Assembly: GCF_900115165.1 (NCBI RefSeq) | Contig: NZ_FOVP01000005.1 | Span: forward strand, 124,001-188,000 | DNA length: 64,000 nt | From: Roseovarius lutimaris | GTDB taxonomy: Bacteria > Pseudomonadota > Alphaproteobacteria > Rhodobacterales > Rhodobacteraceae | Direction: 5' to 3' | Shown here: positions 7,895 to 18,800 of the stretch, in pieces | Position numbering within the stretch: the stretch's first letter is position 1 | How the letters are laid out: each line of letters begins with the position of its first letter | The notes under the pieces: model-generated | The model's database searches: none | What the model saw: the letters and a program-made list of their open reading frames with translations, nothing else | What the model was told of the DNA's origin: nothing | Program-made: the position numbers and the translations under genes

Positions 7895-8866
7895 CTACCG
7901 CCGCCCCAAAAGCCCCGCCCGCCAGAAAACCAGCATCAGGACAAACCCGATTCCAAGCAGGCATGCGCAAACGATCCAGAACGCATTCGGATCATCCACC
8001 CCCGGTACGCCGCCGACATTGATCCCCAATAGCCCAGTCAAAAGCCCGAGCGGCAGGAAAATCGCCGCCACCACCGAGAGCAACAGCATCTGCTTGTTCA
8101 TCGCCTCGGCGCGGGCATCCATGATCTGATCATGCACCACCTGCGCGCGATCCCGGATCGCATCAAGCTCTTCCGCAAGCCGGGTCATCCGTTCTGTCGC
8201 CTCGCGCAACCGGCTGCGGTCATGGGCGCGCAGCCAGGCCATATCCTCGATCTCAAACGTGCTCAGCGCGTCGCGCTGTGGCGCCATATGGCGACGCAGC
8301 ACGATGGCCACGCGGCGGATATCGCCAAGATCGCGACGACTAAGCGTACTCAGCCCCTCGATCACCTGATCCTCTAGCACATCGACCCTCTCATTCAGCC
8401 CCGCCACCACCGGCTCGACCCGATCCGCCAGCCGCAACGCCAGCCGCGCCACCAGTTCACCCGCGCCATCGGGGCCTTGCCCGCGCTCGACACTCTCATG
8501 CACATCGCCGACCGCCATCAGGCGGCGCAGCTGAACCGTCACCACAAGGCGTTCGGTCACCCACATCCGAAGCGACACCATATCCTCGACTTCGTCGCCG
8601 GGGTTAAGGTTCACACCGCGCAGGTTGAGCAACACCCCATCGCCATGCGTGGTACAGCGCGGCCGCGTCTCTGGCGCCAGAAGCGCGCGAAGCACCAGCG
8701 GCTCAATCGGGGCAGCCTCAAGCCAGTCTCGCGCACCGGGTTGGGCGCAGTTCACATGCACCCAGATAAAGCCGCCCGCCTCTGGGCGCGCCAATGTACC
8801 GCTTTCGGTCGTCACGCTCTCTGCTGCGCCGCCCGGCGCAATCCGCCATTGCCGTATCCCGTCCAT
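7895..8866 (-). CDS. CorA-family transporter, ZntB-like
   Basis: A 323-residue protein. A large soluble N-terminal domain is followed by a long helix (residues about 180-255) and two C-terminal transmembrane segments near 262-282 and 297-316. The pore signature appears as [11 protein letters not shown], the GxN variant of the CorA GMN motif, typical of ZntB. It probably moves Zn2+ or another divalent cation. The ATG at 8866 ([11 protein letters not shown]) is preferred over upstream in-frame codons because those would run toward the divergent valS promoter. Confidence 0.85.
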   Translation of the reverse strand: MDGIRQWRIAPGGAAESVTTESGTLARPEAGGFIWVHVNCAQPGARDWLEAAPIEPLVLRALLAPETRPRCTTHGDGVLLNLRGVNLNPGDEVEDMVSLRMWVTERLVVTVQLRRLMAVGDVHESVERGQGPDGAGELVARLALRLADRVEPVVAGLNERVDVLEDQVIEGLSTLSRRDLGDIRRVAIVLRRHMAPQRDALSTFEIEDMAWLRAHDRSRLREATERMTRLAEELDAIRDRAQVVHDQIMDARAEAMNKQMLLLSVVAAIFLPLGLLTGLLGINVGGVPGVDDPNAFWIVCACLLGIGFVLMLVFWRAGLLGRR

Positions 8867-9018
8867 GCCCTGCCCTTCAACTGTCCCTGGCACACATTGC
8901 GCGCGATTGCTGCCCGTGTCACCCACCCAAAGCCCAACAAAGTGCCGCTCTAGCCTTTCACTCGGGCGCGGCATTCGCTAGACGTCTGGCAAACCGCAAA
9001 TGCGCAGGAAACAACGTC

Positions 9019-11946
9019 ATGGCGATGGAAAAGACATTCAACGCGACCGAGGCCGAAAACCGCCTCTATCAAGCATGGGAAACGGCCGGGGCGTTCAAGG
9101 CCGGGGCCAATGCCAAACCGGGGGCCGAACCCTTTAGCATCATGATCCCCCCGCCCAATGTGACCGGCAGCCTTCATATGGGGCACGCGTTCAACAACAC
9201 GCTTCAGGATATCCTCGTGCGCTGGCACCGGATGCGCGGTCATGACACCCTCTGGCAGCCCGGGCAGGATCACGCCGGCATCGCGACGCAAATGGTGGTC
9301 GAGCGCAAACTTGCCGCCGAGGGCCAGCCGGGCCGCCGCGACCTTGGCCGCGAGGCCTTCCTTGACAAGGTCTGGGAATGGAAAACCGAATCCGGCGGCA
9401 CTATCGTCAATCAGCTCAAGCGCCTTGGTGCCTCCTGCGACTGGTCGCGCAATGCCTTTACCATGTCCGGCGCCCCAGGCGCGCCTGCGGGCGAAGAGGG
9501 CAATTTTCACGATGCGGTGATCAAGGTCTTTGTCGATATGTACAACAAGGGCCTGATCTATCGCGGCAAGCGATTGGTCAACTGGGACCCGCATTTTGAA
9601 ACCGCGATTTCCGATCTCGAGGTCGAAAACACCGAAGTGCCGGGCCATATGTGGCACTTCAAATACCCGCTCGCGGGGGGCGAGACATATGAGTATTTGG
9701 AGAAAGATGAAGACGGGAATGTGATTTTTCGGGAAGAGCGCGATTATATTGCCATCGCGACGACCCGCCCTGAAACCATGCTCGGCGATGGCGCGGTCGC
9801 GGTGCACCCATCGGATGAGCGTTACGCGCCAATCATCGGAAAGCTATGTGAAATTCCGGTTGGCCCGAAAGAGCACCGTCGCCTGATCCCGATCATCACC
9901 GATGAGTATCCCGACCCGACCTTTGGCTCTGGTGCGGTCAAGATCACCGGGGCGCATGACTTTAACGACTATGAGGTCGCCAAGCGGGGCGGTATCCCGA
10001 TGTATCGCCTGATGGATACCCGCGCGCATATGCGTGACGATGGTGCCGATTACGCCACCTGCGCCGCTCGTGCACAAGAGATTGCCGGTGGCGCCGCCTT
10101 TGACGGTGCCGAGGTCGACACGCTCAACCTGATCCCCGACGATCTGCGCGGGTTGGACCGGTTTGAGGCGCGTGACAAGGTGATTGAGCAAATCACCTCC
10201 GAGGGATTGGCCGTCATGGTTGCACCGTCATCCTCGGGCTCGACCCGAGGACCTCAGGAGACAACAGATCCTCGGGTCGAGCCCGAGGACAAAGACGCGG
10301 ACACTCTCATTTCTTTCGTCGAATCCAAACCGATCATGCAGCCCTTTGGCGACCGCTCAAAAGTGGTGATCGAGCCGATGCTGACCGACCAGTGGTTCGT
10401 CGACACCGCCAAGATCGTCCAACCCGCCATCGACGCCGTGCGCTCGGGCGAGGTCACGATCATGCCCGAGAGCGACCGCAAGGTCTATTTCCACTGGCTT
10501 GAGAATATCGAGCCCTGGTGCATCTCGCGCCAGCTCTGGTGGGGGCACCAGATTCCGGTTTGGTATGATGCCGAAGGCACGCAATATTGCGCTGCCTCCG
10601 AGGATGAAGCCCGTGAAATGGCTGACGGCAAGCCGTTGACGCGTGATGAGGATGTCCTCGACACCTGGTTCTCTTCCGGTCTCTGGCCCATCGGCACCCT
10701 CGGCTGGCCCGAGGAGACCGATGAACTCAAGAAATACTTCCCGACCTCGGTGCTGATCACCGGCTTTGACATCATCTTTTTCTGGGTCGCCCGGATGATG
10801 ATGATGCAATATGCCGTGGTCGGGCAAAAGCCGTTCAGCCATGTTTATGTCCATGCTCTCGTGCGCGACGAGAAGGGCAAGAAGATGTCGAAATCGCTTG
10901 GCAATGTGATCGACCCGCTTGACCTTATCGACGAATACGGCGCCGATGCGGTGCGCTTTACGCTAACGGCGATGGCCGCCATGGGCCGCGATCTCAAGCT
11001 CTCAACCCAACGCGTTGCGGGCTATCGCAACTTTGGCACCAAGCTCTGGAATGCGGCGCGCTTTGCCGAGATGAACGAGGCCGTGGGCAGCGACGGTCAG
11101 GTGCCGACCCCCGAGGCCACCGTCAACCGCTGGATCGTGGGCGAGGTCGCTAAGGCCCGCATCGCCGTTGACGACGCGCTGGAAAACTTTCGCTTCAACG
11201 ACGCAGCCAATGCGCTTTATGCCTTTGTCTGGGGCACGGTCTGTGACTGGTATGTGGAGTTTTCCAAGCCGCTTTTGATGGATGGCGACGCCGCCACTAA
11301 GGCCGAAACACAGGCGACCATGGCCTGGGTGATTGACCAATGCCTGATCCTTTTGCACCCGATCATGCCCTTCGTGACCGAAGAGCTTTGGGACACGCTG
11401 GCGACCCGCGACAAGATGCTGGTGCATGCCGATTGGCCGACCTATGGCAGCGAATTGATCAACCCCGAGGCCGACCGCGAAATGAACTGGGTGATCGGGC
11501 TGATCGAACAGGTCCGCTCGGCGCGCGCGCAGATGCATGTGCCCGCCGGGCTTTATATTCCCGTGCTGGTGACCGAGCTTTCAGAGGCCGGGCGCATGGC
11601 ATGGGAGCGCAACGAGGTCATGATCAAGCGCCTTGCGCGCATTGATAGCCTGACCGACACCGAGGCCTTCCCAAAAGGCTGTGTCACCATCGCCGTTGAG
11701 GGTGGCAGCTTTGGCCTGCCACTGGCGGATATCATCGACGTGGGCGAAGAAAAGGCGCGGCTTGAAAAGACGCTTGGCAAGCTTGAAAAAGAGCTTGGCG
11801 GCCTGCGCGGACGCCTCAACAACCCAAAATTCGTCGCCTCCGCCCCCGATGAGGTGGTCGATGAGGCGCGCGAAAACCTCGCCCTGCGCGAAGAGGAAGA
11901 GGGCAAACTGCGCGCCGCCCTCGCCCGTCTGGCGGAACTCGGTTAA
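9019..11946 (+). CDS. valS: Valyl-tRNA synthetase
   Basis: A 975-residue class Ia synthetase that charges tRNA-Val and edits Thr. [12 protein letters not shown] contains the HIGH-type motif at residues 53-56. The KMSKS loop is at 622-626, DWYVEFSK lies in the anticodon-binding part, and a C-terminal coiled coil ends in ARLAELG. Starting at MAMEKTF follows the AGGAA at 9006-9010; a longer in-frame extension from 8794 overlaps the divergent ZntB-like gene. Residues 405-424 are encoded by a perfect inverted repeat that looks like an intergenic palindromic element inserted in frame between the editing region and the [16 protein letters not shown] block. Confidence 0.97.
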   Translation: MAMEKTFNATEAENRLYQAWETAGAFKAGANAKPGAEPFSIMIPPPNVTGSLHMGHAFNNTLQDILVRWHRMRGHDTLWQPGQDHAGIATQMVVERKLAAEGQPGRRDLGREAFLDKVWEWKTESGGTIVNQLKRLGASCDWSRNAFTMSGAPGAPAGEEGNFHDAVIKVFVDMYNKGLIYRGKRLVNWDPHFETAISDLEVENTEVPGHMWHFKYPLAGGETYEYLEKDEDGNVIFREERDYIAIATTRPETMLGDGAVAVHPSDERYAPIIGKLCEIPVGPKEHRRLIPIITDEYPDPTFGSGAVKITGAHDFNDYEVAKRGGIPMYRLMDTRAHMRDDGADYATCAARAQEIAGGAAFDGAEVDTLNLIPDDLRGLDRFEARDKVIEQITSEGLAVMVAPSSSGSTRGPQETTDPRVEPEDKDADTLISFVESKPIMQPFGDRSKVVIEPMLTDQWFVDTAKIVQPAIDAVRSGEVTIMPESDRKVYFHWLENIEPWCISRQLWWGHQIPVWYDAEGTQYCAASEDEAREMADGKPLTRDEDVLDTWFSSGLWPIGTLGWPEETDELKKYFPTSVLITGFDIIFFWVARMMMMQYAVVGQKPFSHVYVHALVRDEKGKKMSKSLGNVIDPLDLIDEYGADAVRFTLTAMAAMGRDLKLSTQRVAGYRNFGTKLWNAARFAEMNEAVGSDGQVPTPEATVNRWIVGEVAKARIAVDDALENFRFNDAANALYAFVWGTVCDWYVEFSKPLLMDGDAATKAETQATMAWVIDQCLILLHPIMPFVTEELWDTLATRDKMLVHADWPTYGSELINPEADREMNWVIGLIEQVRSARAQMHVPAGLYIPVLVTELSEAGRMAWERNEVMIKRLARIDSLTDTEAFPKGCVTIAVEGGSFGLPLADIIDVGEEKARLEKTLGKLEKELGGLRGRLNNPKFVASAPDEVVDEARENLALREEEEGKLRAALARLAELG
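10231..10289. repeat. Palindromic repeat element inserted in frame in valS
   Basis: The 21-base arms at 10231-10251 and 10269-10289 are exact reverse complements across a 17-base spacer. Each arm is itself near-palindromic (TCCTCGGG...CCCGAGGA). The composition and sequence resemble the mobile intergenic palindromes common in alphaproteobacteria. Here the element is read through as about 20 codons without a stop. Confidence 0.75.
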
Positions 11947-11951
11947 CATCA

Positions 11952-11979
11952 GCGCCCCCCCCTTTATCTGGAGGGGCGC
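11952..11979 (+). terminator. Possible valS terminator hairpin
   Basis: GCGCCCC (11952-11958) pairs with GGGGCGC (11973-11979) just after the valS stop, followed by a short GCCTTTA tract. The T-tract is weak, so termination efficiency is doubtful. Confidence 0.4.
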
Positions 11980-12014
11980 GCCTTTATGCGAGGTCGAACC
12001 AACAGAGATTTGGG

Positions 12015-12078
12015 CCTCCGGCGGGGATATTTGGAGCCAGAAGAAACAAGGCTGACTTTCATCTTTCTCTAAATACTC
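12015..12078. repeat. Two dispersed intergenic motifs downstream of valS
   Basis: 12021-12044 contains GGGGATATTTGGAGCCAGAA. 12058-12078, read on the minus strand, contains GAGTATTTAGAGAAAGATGA. The first motif recurs at 62646-62680 (reverse) and in weaker form at 29840-29862 (reverse). The second matches 9691-9711 inside valS at 20 of 21 positions. They look like copies of short repeats scattered between genes. Confidence 0.5.
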
Positions 12079-12104
12079 AAAAACAGATCGGCAGGCGGCT
12101 GAGG

Positions 12105-14447
12105 TCAGAAAGGCACATCATCCGTGCCGGTGATGAAGCGCGCCACAACCTTTTTGATGCCGGCCTTGTCAAATTCGATTTCGAGTTTGTCACCCTCAAT
12201 CCCGATGATCGCGCCATAGCCGAATTTCTGATGAAACACCCGCTCGCCCATGGAATGGGCGCTGACGGCGTGCAGGTCGATCACCGTATTGCTGGCCTCG
12301 CGCGGCTGGTGTGTCGGGCGCTCGGCGCTGCGGCTCTGGAGGCGGCGCCAACCGGGGGAGTTATAGACATTGGCCTCGGCGGCGCGGGTCTCGATCGTGC
12401 TGTTCATGCCGACCGCGCCATAGCCCCCACCATATAGTCCCGGCGGGGTAAGCACTTCGACGTGATCCTCGGGCAGCTCATCAATAAAGCGCGAGGGCAT
12501 CTGGCTTTGCCATTGGCCATAAACCCGGCGGTTTCCGGCAAAGGAGATCGTACAGACCTCCTCTGCGCGGGTGACGCCCACATAGGCAAGTCGCCGCTCT
12601 TCCTCTACGCCGCGCTGCCCGCTTTCATCCATCGAGCGTTGCGAGGGGAAAAGCCCGTCTTCCCAGCCCGGCAGGAACACCACCGGAAATTCAAGGCCCT
12701 TGGCGGCATGCAGCGTCATGATCGAGATTTTTTCGCCGTCTTCGCCTGCCTCATTGTCCATGATCAGGCTGACGTGTTCGAGAAAGCCCTGAAGGTTCTC
12801 GAATTGCTCCAGCGCCTTGACCAACTCCTTGAGGTTCTCAAGCCGTCCCGGCGCCTCGGGTGTCTTGTCGTTCTGCCACATTTCCGTGTAGCCCGATTCA
12901 TCCAAAATCATCTCGGCCAACTCGATATGGCTTATGTCCTTGTCGCCGGTCATGCGGCCCCAGCGATCCAACCCGTCGAGCAATTTGCCAAGCTCGACAG
13001 CGCCCTTGCCGCCCAGCCCTTTTTCCTCCAGCAAAAGGCGCGCGCCTTCGATCAGCGGCACGCCGTTGGCCCGCGCGGTTATCTGGATTTTCTGCTGGGC
13101 CTTGTCGCCAAGGCCGCGTTTTGGGGTATTCACGATCCGCTCGAACGCGAGATCGTCGGCGGGCGAGGTGACAAGGCGGAAATAGGCCATGGCGTCGCGG
13201 ATTTCCATGCGCTCGTAAAAGCGCGGGCCGCCGATGACGCGGTAGGGCATGCCGATGGTCAGAAAGCGATCCTCGAAGGCGCGCATCTGGTGGGAGGCGC
13301 GCACGAGGATGGCCATGTCATCAAGGGAAAAGGCGCGCAACCCGCGGGTGCCACCCTGCATCGCCTCGACCTCTTCGCCGATCCAGCGGGCCTCTTCCTC
13401 GCCGTCCCAATGGCCGATCAGGCGCACCTTTTCGCCCTCCTCCGCCTCGGTCCAAAGCTCCTTGCCAAGCCGCCCCTTGTTGCCCGCGATGATGCCGCTG
13501 GCGGCGGCAAGAATATGTGGGGTCGAGCGGTAATTCTGCTCCAGACGGATCACCGCCGCGCCGGGAAAATCCGCCTCGAACCGCAGGATATTGCCCACCT
13601 CGGCGCCGCGCCAGCCATAGATCGACTGATCGTCATCGCCGACGCAGCAGATATTCTTGTGACCCGCCGCCAGAAGGCGCAGCCACAGGTATTGGGCGAC
13701 GTTGGTATCCTGGTATTCGTCCACCATGATAAAGCGGAACCAGCGTTGGTATTGCGCCAGGATATCGTCGTGGGTCTGGAAAATGCTGACCACATGCAAC
13801 AGAAGGTCGCCGAAATCGACGGCGTTCAACTCGATCAAACGGGCCTGATACTGGCGATAGAGCGCGGGGGCCTTGCCGTCATAGGCGCCCGCCTCGGCGG
13901 CGGGCAGGTTATCGGGCGTCCAGGCGCGGTTTTTCCAGTTGTCGATAACCCCGGCAAGCGCGCGGGCAGGCCAGCGTTTGTCGTCAATGCCCGCCGCCTG
14001 CACCAGTTGTTTCAAAAGCCGAAGCTGGTCGTCACTGTCGAGAATCGTAAAGCTGGACTTGAGGCCAACAAGCTCGGCGTGGCGACGCAGCAGCTTGACG
14101 CAGATCGAATGGAAGGTGCCAAGCCAGGGCATGCCCTCGGCGGGTTGGCCCAACATCTGCCCGACCCGGTTTTTCATCTCGCGCGCCGCCTTGTTGGTAA
14201 AGGTCACCGCCAGAATTTCGTTGGGCCGCGCCTTGCCGCTATTGAGCATATGTACGATCCGCGTGGTCAGCGCCTTGGTCTTGCCGGTGCCGGCCCCGGC
14301 CAGCATCAGAACCGGGCCTTCGATGGTTTCGACCGCCTTGCGCTGTTCGGGGTTGAGCCCGTCAAGATAGGGCGAAGGCCGCGCCGCCATGGCGCGGGCC
14401 GAGAGGGAGGCGCCTTCAAAGGCGTCGGATTCGTCATAGGTGCTCAT
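12105..14447 (-). CDS. uvrD: UvrD/PcrA-type superfamily 1 DNA helicase
   Basis: A 780-residue 3'-5' helicase. The Walker A motif (AGAGTGKTKALTTRI) lies near residues 47-61, with TFTNKAAREM as motif Ia. The Walker B region reads VDEYQDTN, followed by DDQSIYGWRGA, the QNYRS motif and, near the C-terminus, LAYVGVTRAEE. It unwinds DNA in nucleotide-excision and mismatch repair and clears stalled RNA polymerase. The ATG at 14447 (MSTYDESDAF) was chosen because the upstream in-frame extension runs into the divergent oxidase gene. A C-terminal Tudor-like segment (FHQKFGYGAIIGIEGDKLEI) supports the PcrA/UvrD assignment. Confidence 0.93.
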   Translation of the reverse strand: MSTYDESDAFEGASLSARAMAARPSPYLDGLNPEQRKAVETIEGPVLMLAGAGTGKTKALTTRIVHMLNSGKARPNEILAVTFTNKAAREMKNRVGQMLGQPAEGMPWLGTFHSICVKLLRRHAELVGLKSSFTILDSDDQLRLLKQLVQAAGIDDKRWPARALAGVIDNWKNRAWTPDNLPAAEAGAYDGKAPALYRQYQARLIELNAVDFGDLLLHVVSIFQTHDDILAQYQRWFRFIMVDEYQDTNVAQYLWLRLLAAGHKNICCVGDDDQSIYGWRGAEVGNILRFEADFPGAAVIRLEQNYRSTPHILAAASGIIAGNKGRLGKELWTEAEEGEKVRLIGHWDGEEEARWIGEEVEAMQGGTRGLRAFSLDDMAILVRASHQMRAFEDRFLTIGMPYRVIGGPRFYERMEIRDAMAYFRLVTSPADDLAFERIVNTPKRGLGDKAQQKIQITARANGVPLIEGARLLLEEKGLGGKGAVELGKLLDGLDRWGRMTGDKDISHIELAEMILDESGYTEMWQNDKTPEAPGRLENLKELVKALEQFENLQGFLEHVSLIMDNEAGEDGEKISIMTLHAAKGLEFPVVFLPGWEDGLFPSQRSMDESGQRGVEEERRLAYVGVTRAEEVCTISFAGNRRVYGQWQSQMPSRFIDELPEDHVEVLTPPGLYGGGYGAVGMNSTIETRAAEANVYNSPGWRRLQSRSAERPTHQPREASNTVIDLHAVSAHSMGERVFHQKFGYGAIIGIEGDKLEIEFDKAGIKKVVARFITGTDDVPF

Positions 14448-14559
14448 GGGCGTCACAATAGCGCGGGCGTACGCCAAGATAAAGAGATGTTCGGGGATTG
14501 TTCCCGCAGCGTCCCGACCCCGCATGACGTGCTGGACAACGCCCTGAAAACCCGCACAA

Positions 14560-15708
14560 ATGCGCGGCATGGACCTGCATGCAAAATACCCCGCCCTGTC
14601 TGATCTGCGCGCCCGTGCGCGCGCCCGCATTCCGCGTTTCGTCTGGGACTATCTCGATAGCGGCACCGGGGTCGAGGCCACCAAGGCGCGCAATCGCGAG
14701 AGGCTGGATCGGGTGCGGCTGATGCCGTCGATCCTGCACGGTGAGTTCACGCCCGATATCAGCGCGCCGCTGTTTGGGCAGATGCATGCGCTCCCGGTGG
14801 GGATTGCGCCGGTGGGGATGTCGGGGCTGATCTGGCCGGATGCCGAGCGCCACCTTGCGCGCGCCGCGACGCAGGCGGGCATTCCCTATGCGCTGTCGAC
14901 CGTGGCCAGCCAAAAGCCCGAGGATGTCGGCCCGCACCTCAATGGCCAAGGCTGGTTTCAGCTTTATCCGCCGCGCGATCCGGAGATTCGCACCGGTATG
15001 CTCAACCGTGCGCGCGCCGCCGGGTTTGGCGTGCTGGTGCTCACCGTCGATGTGCCGGTCGGAAGCCGCCGCGAACGTCAGGCGCGCTCGGGCCTGACAC
15101 AGCCCCCTAGACTGACGCCGCGCCTGATGGCGCAGGTGGCGCGGTGCCCGACCTGGGCGCTTGGCATGGCAAGCATGGGCATGCCGCGGATGCGGTTGAT
15201 TGATGATTATGCGGGCGAGACCAAGGGCTTGCCGTCAAACAAACACGCCGGTTATCTTTTGCGCACCTCGCCGGATTGGGATTATCTGCGCTGGCTGCGC
15301 GACGCCTGGGAGGGGCCGATTGTGGTCAAGGGCGTGCTGAATGGCGACGATGCGCACGCGCTTGAGGGCGAGGGCGTTGATGCGATCTGGGTCTCGAACC
15401 ATGCCGGTCGTCAGTTTGACGCCGCCCCCGCCACCATCGAGGCGCTGCCTGAGGTGCGCGCCGCAACCCGTCTTCCGGTGATCATGGATGGCGGAATCGA
15501 AGGCGGGCTGGACGTGCTGCGCGCCATCGCCCTTGGGGCGGATTTCGTGATGATGGGGCGCGGCTGGCATTTCGCCCTTGGCGCGCTTGGGGCCGGGGGG
15601 CCGGCGCATCTGGCGGATATTCTGGCCGCCGATCTTGTGGCGAACATGGGACAGCTTGGCACAAAGACCCTGTTTGACGTGCGCGAGCGCCTGATCCCGA
15701 CCGGGTAA
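14560..15708 (+). CDS. lldD: FMN-dependent alpha-hydroxy-acid oxidase/dehydrogenase
   Basis: A 382-residue TIM-barrel flavoenzyme of the L-lactate dehydrogenase/glycolate oxidase/mandelate dehydrogenase family. The FMN and active-site signatures are SNHAGRQFDAAPATIEALPE (residues about 285-304, with the catalytic His), IMDGGIEGGLDVLRAIALGA, and GVLVLTVDVPVGSRRER near 155-171. It oxidises a 2-hydroxy acid to the 2-keto acid and passes electrons to quinone or O2. Lactate is the most common substrate but is not proven. A second ATG at 14569 is an alternative start. Confidence 0.85.
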   Translation: MRGMDLHAKYPALSDLRARARARIPRFVWDYLDSGTGVEATKARNRERLDRVRLMPSILHGEFTPDISAPLFGQMHALPVGIAPVGMSGLIWPDAERHLARAATQAGIPYALSTVASQKPEDVGPHLNGQGWFQLYPPRDPEIRTGMLNRARAAGFGVLVLTVDVPVGSRRERQARSGLTQPPRLTPRLMAQVARCPTWALGMASMGMPRMRLIDDYAGETKGLPSNKHAGYLLRTSPDWDYLRWLRDAWEGPIVVKGVLNGDDAHALEGEGVDAIWVSNHAGRQFDAAPATIEALPEVRAATRLPVIMDGGIEGGLDVLRAIALGADFVMMGRGWHFALGALGAGGPAHLADILAADLVANMGQLGTKTLFDVRERLIPTG

Positions 15709-15734
15709 GCCCCCCTACCCGCCCGGTCATGAAT

Positions 15735-15776
15735 TTTCCCCGGCCGGGAAATACGCAATATGGCGGATTGCGCAAT
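15735..15776. promoter_or_regulatory. Hairpin and palindrome upstream of pyc
   Basis: TTTCCC-CGGCC-GGGAAA (15735-15751) forms a short stem-loop after the oxidase stop and could be its terminator. ATTGCGCAAT (15767-15776) is a perfect 10-bp palindrome about 90 bases before the pyruvate carboxylase start and is a possible operator. Confidence 0.35.
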
Positions 15777-15864
15777 GCTTTCACAAATCCTACAAGTTTA
15801 CAGCGCTGCATCGCGGCATATCGCCCATGGCAGCGCCAAGAGACAAAAACCGGGGGGATAGGCC

Positions 15865-18800
15865 ATGGCCGAATTCAAGAAGATCCTGATTGCGAACCGG
15901 GGCGAAATCGCCATTCGCATCTTGCGCGCCGCCAATGAGCTGGGCAAACGCACCGTCGCCATCTTTGCCGAAGAAGACAAGCTAAGCCTGCACCGCTTCA
16001 AGGCCGATGAGGCCTATCGCATCGGTGAGGGGCTTGGCCCGGTGGCCGCCTATCTGTCGATTGAAGAGATCATTCGCGTCGCCAAACAATCCGGCGCCGA
16101 TGCGATCCATCCCGGTTATGGCCTTCTGTCGGAAAACCCCGAGTTCGTCGATGCCTGTGACGCGGCGGGCATCACCTTTATCGGACCCAAGGCCGAAACC
16201 ATGCGCCAGTTGGGCGACAAGGCAAGCGCGCGCCGCGTGGCGATCGAGGCCGGCGTGCCCGTCATTCCGGCCACCGAGGTGCTTGGCGACGATATGGCCA
16301 AGGTCCGCGAGCAGGCCGAGGCGGTCGGTTACCCGCTGATGCTCAAGGCAAGCTGGGGCGGCGGCGGGCGCGGGATGCGGCCGATCAACGGCCCGGACGA
16401 GCTTGAGGAAAAGGTGCTTGAAGGGCGGCGCGAGGCCGAGGCGGCCTTTGGCAATGGCGAGGGCTATCTCGAAAAGATGATCCTGCGCGCGCGCCACGTC
16501 GAGGTGCAGATCCTTGGCGACAAGCACGGCAATTTGTACCACCTTTTTGAGCGGGATTGTTCGGTTCAGCGGCGCAACCAGAAGGTGGTTGAGCGTGCCC
16601 CTGCCCCGTACCTTTCCGAGGCACAGCGCGAAGAGATCTGTCAGCTTGGCTATCGCATCTGCAAGCATGTGAATTACGAATGCGCGGGCACAGTCGAATT
16701 CCTGATGGATATGGACACCGGCGCGTTCTTTTTCATCGAGGTGAACCCGCGCGTACAGGTCGAACATACCGTCACCGAAGAGGTGACCGGCGTCGACATC
16801 GTCCAGGCCCAGATCAAGATCGCCGAGGGCAAGACCCTGACCGAGGCAACCCGCAAGGCAAGTCAGTATGACATCACCCTGAACGGCCACGCGCTTCAGA
16901 CCCGGATCACCACCGAAGACCCGCAAAACAACTTTATCCCCGATTACGGCCGCATCTCCGCCTATCGCAGCGCGACCGGCATGGGCATTCGCCTTGATGG
17001 CGGCACCGCCTATTCGGGCGGGGTGATCACGCGGTTTTACGACAGCCTTCTGGTCAAGGTGACGGCGCATGCCCAAACGCCCGAGGCGGCGATTGCCCGG
17101 ATGGACCGGGCCTTGCGCGAATTTCGCATTCGCGGGGTCAGCACCAATATTGCCTTTGTCGAAAACCTGCTCAAGCATCCGACGTTTCTGAGCAATGAAT
17201 ATTCGACCACGTTCATCGACAGCACGCCAGACCTGTTCACCTTCGAAAAGCGCCAGGATCGCGGCACCAAGGTGCTGACCTATATCGCAGATATCACGGT
17301 AAACGGGCATTCGGAGGTGGAGGGGCGCACGCGCCCGCCCGCCGACCTCAAGCTGCCGCGCGCCCCACGCCCGCAGACGGCGGATGTCGCCGACGGGACC
17401 AAGCAACTCCTCGACCGCGAGGGACCGCAGGCCGTGGCCGACTGGATGGCGGCGCAAAAGCGGCTGCTGATCACCGACACCACGATGCGCGACAGTCATC
17501 AGTCGCTCCTGGCCACACGAATGCGCTCGATCGACATGATCGGCATCGCGCCCAATTACGCCGATGACCTGCCGGGGCTTTTCTCGATGGAATGCTGGGG
17601 CGGCGCGACCTTCGACGTGGCCTACCGCTTTCTCGGCGAATGCCCCTGGCAACGGTTGCGCGACCTGCGCGCCGCCATGCCCAACCTGCTTACCCAGATG
17701 CTGCTGCGCGGCTCGAACGGGGTCGGTTACACCAATTATCCCGACAATGTGGTGGCGGCATTTGTCAAGCAGGCGGCCGAAAGCGGTGTCGATCTCTTCC
17801 GCGTCTTCGACCCCCTGAACTGGGCCGAAAACATGCGCGTTTCAATGGATGCGGTGCTCGACTCGGGCAAGATCCTTGAGGCGGCGATCTGCTATACCGG
17901 GGACATTCTCGATCCGGCCCGTTCGAAATACGATCTGAAATACTATCTCGACATGGCCAAGGAGCTAAAGGCGGCGGGCACGCATATCCTGTGCCTCAAG
18001 GACATGGGCGGCCTGATGAAACCGGCCACGGCAAGCGTGCTCTTCAAGGCGCTCAAGGAAGAGGTGGGTCTGCCGCTGCACTTCCACACTCATGACACCG
18101 CCGGTATCGCGGGGGCCACGATCCTTGCCGCCTCCGAGGCCGGGGTGGATGCGGTCGACTGCGCGATGGACGCGCTCTCGGGCAATACCTCGCAGGCGAC
18201 TCTTGGCACGATTGTCGAGGCGCTGCGCCATACCGAGCGCGACACCGGGCTCGATATCACCGCCATCCGGAAGATCTCGAATTACTGGGAATCGGTGCGC
18301 GACCACTACGCTGCCTTCGAGAGTGGCATGCAGTCGCCGACCTCCGAGGTCTATCTGCACGAGATGCCCGGCGGGCAGTTCACCAACCTCAAGGCGCAGG
18401 CGCGCTCGATGGGGATGGAGGACCGCTGGCACGACATCGCGCGCACCTATGCCGATGTGAACCAGATGTTCGGCGATGTGATCAAGGTGACGCCGATCGC
18501 CAAGACCGTCGGCGATCTGGCGCTGATGATGGTAAGCCAGGGCCTGACCTGCGAGGATGTGCTCAACCCCGAAACCGAGGTCAGCTTTCCCGACAGCGTG
18601 GTGACACTGATGAAAGGCTATGTCGGCCAGGCACCCGGCGGTTTTCCCGAGGCCATCGTCAAGAAGGTGCTCAAGGGCGAAGAGCCGATCACTGTGCGCC
18701 CCGGTACGCTGTTGCCGCCCGAGGATCTCGACGCGCGCCGCGCCGAGCTGGTGGAGCGCTTTGGCGAGAGCATGGACAATGAGGATCTGATGGGCAGCCT

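Noticed and set aside
8794-9018. Longer valS start
   Set aside because: It overlaps the divergent ZntB-like gene and is not like the ValS N-terminus; MAMEKTF follows a good ribosome site.
12462-14603. A 713-codon open frame antisense to the UvrD helicase
   Set aside because: It mirrors the helicase gene; high GC content opens long antisense frames. It has no start signal, no protein-like motif, and the helicase is unambiguous.
15982-17652. A 556-codon open frame antisense to pyruvate carboxylase (and 17965-19251 likewise)
   Set aside because: Shadow frames of a certain gene; composition follows the reverse of the carboxylase codons.
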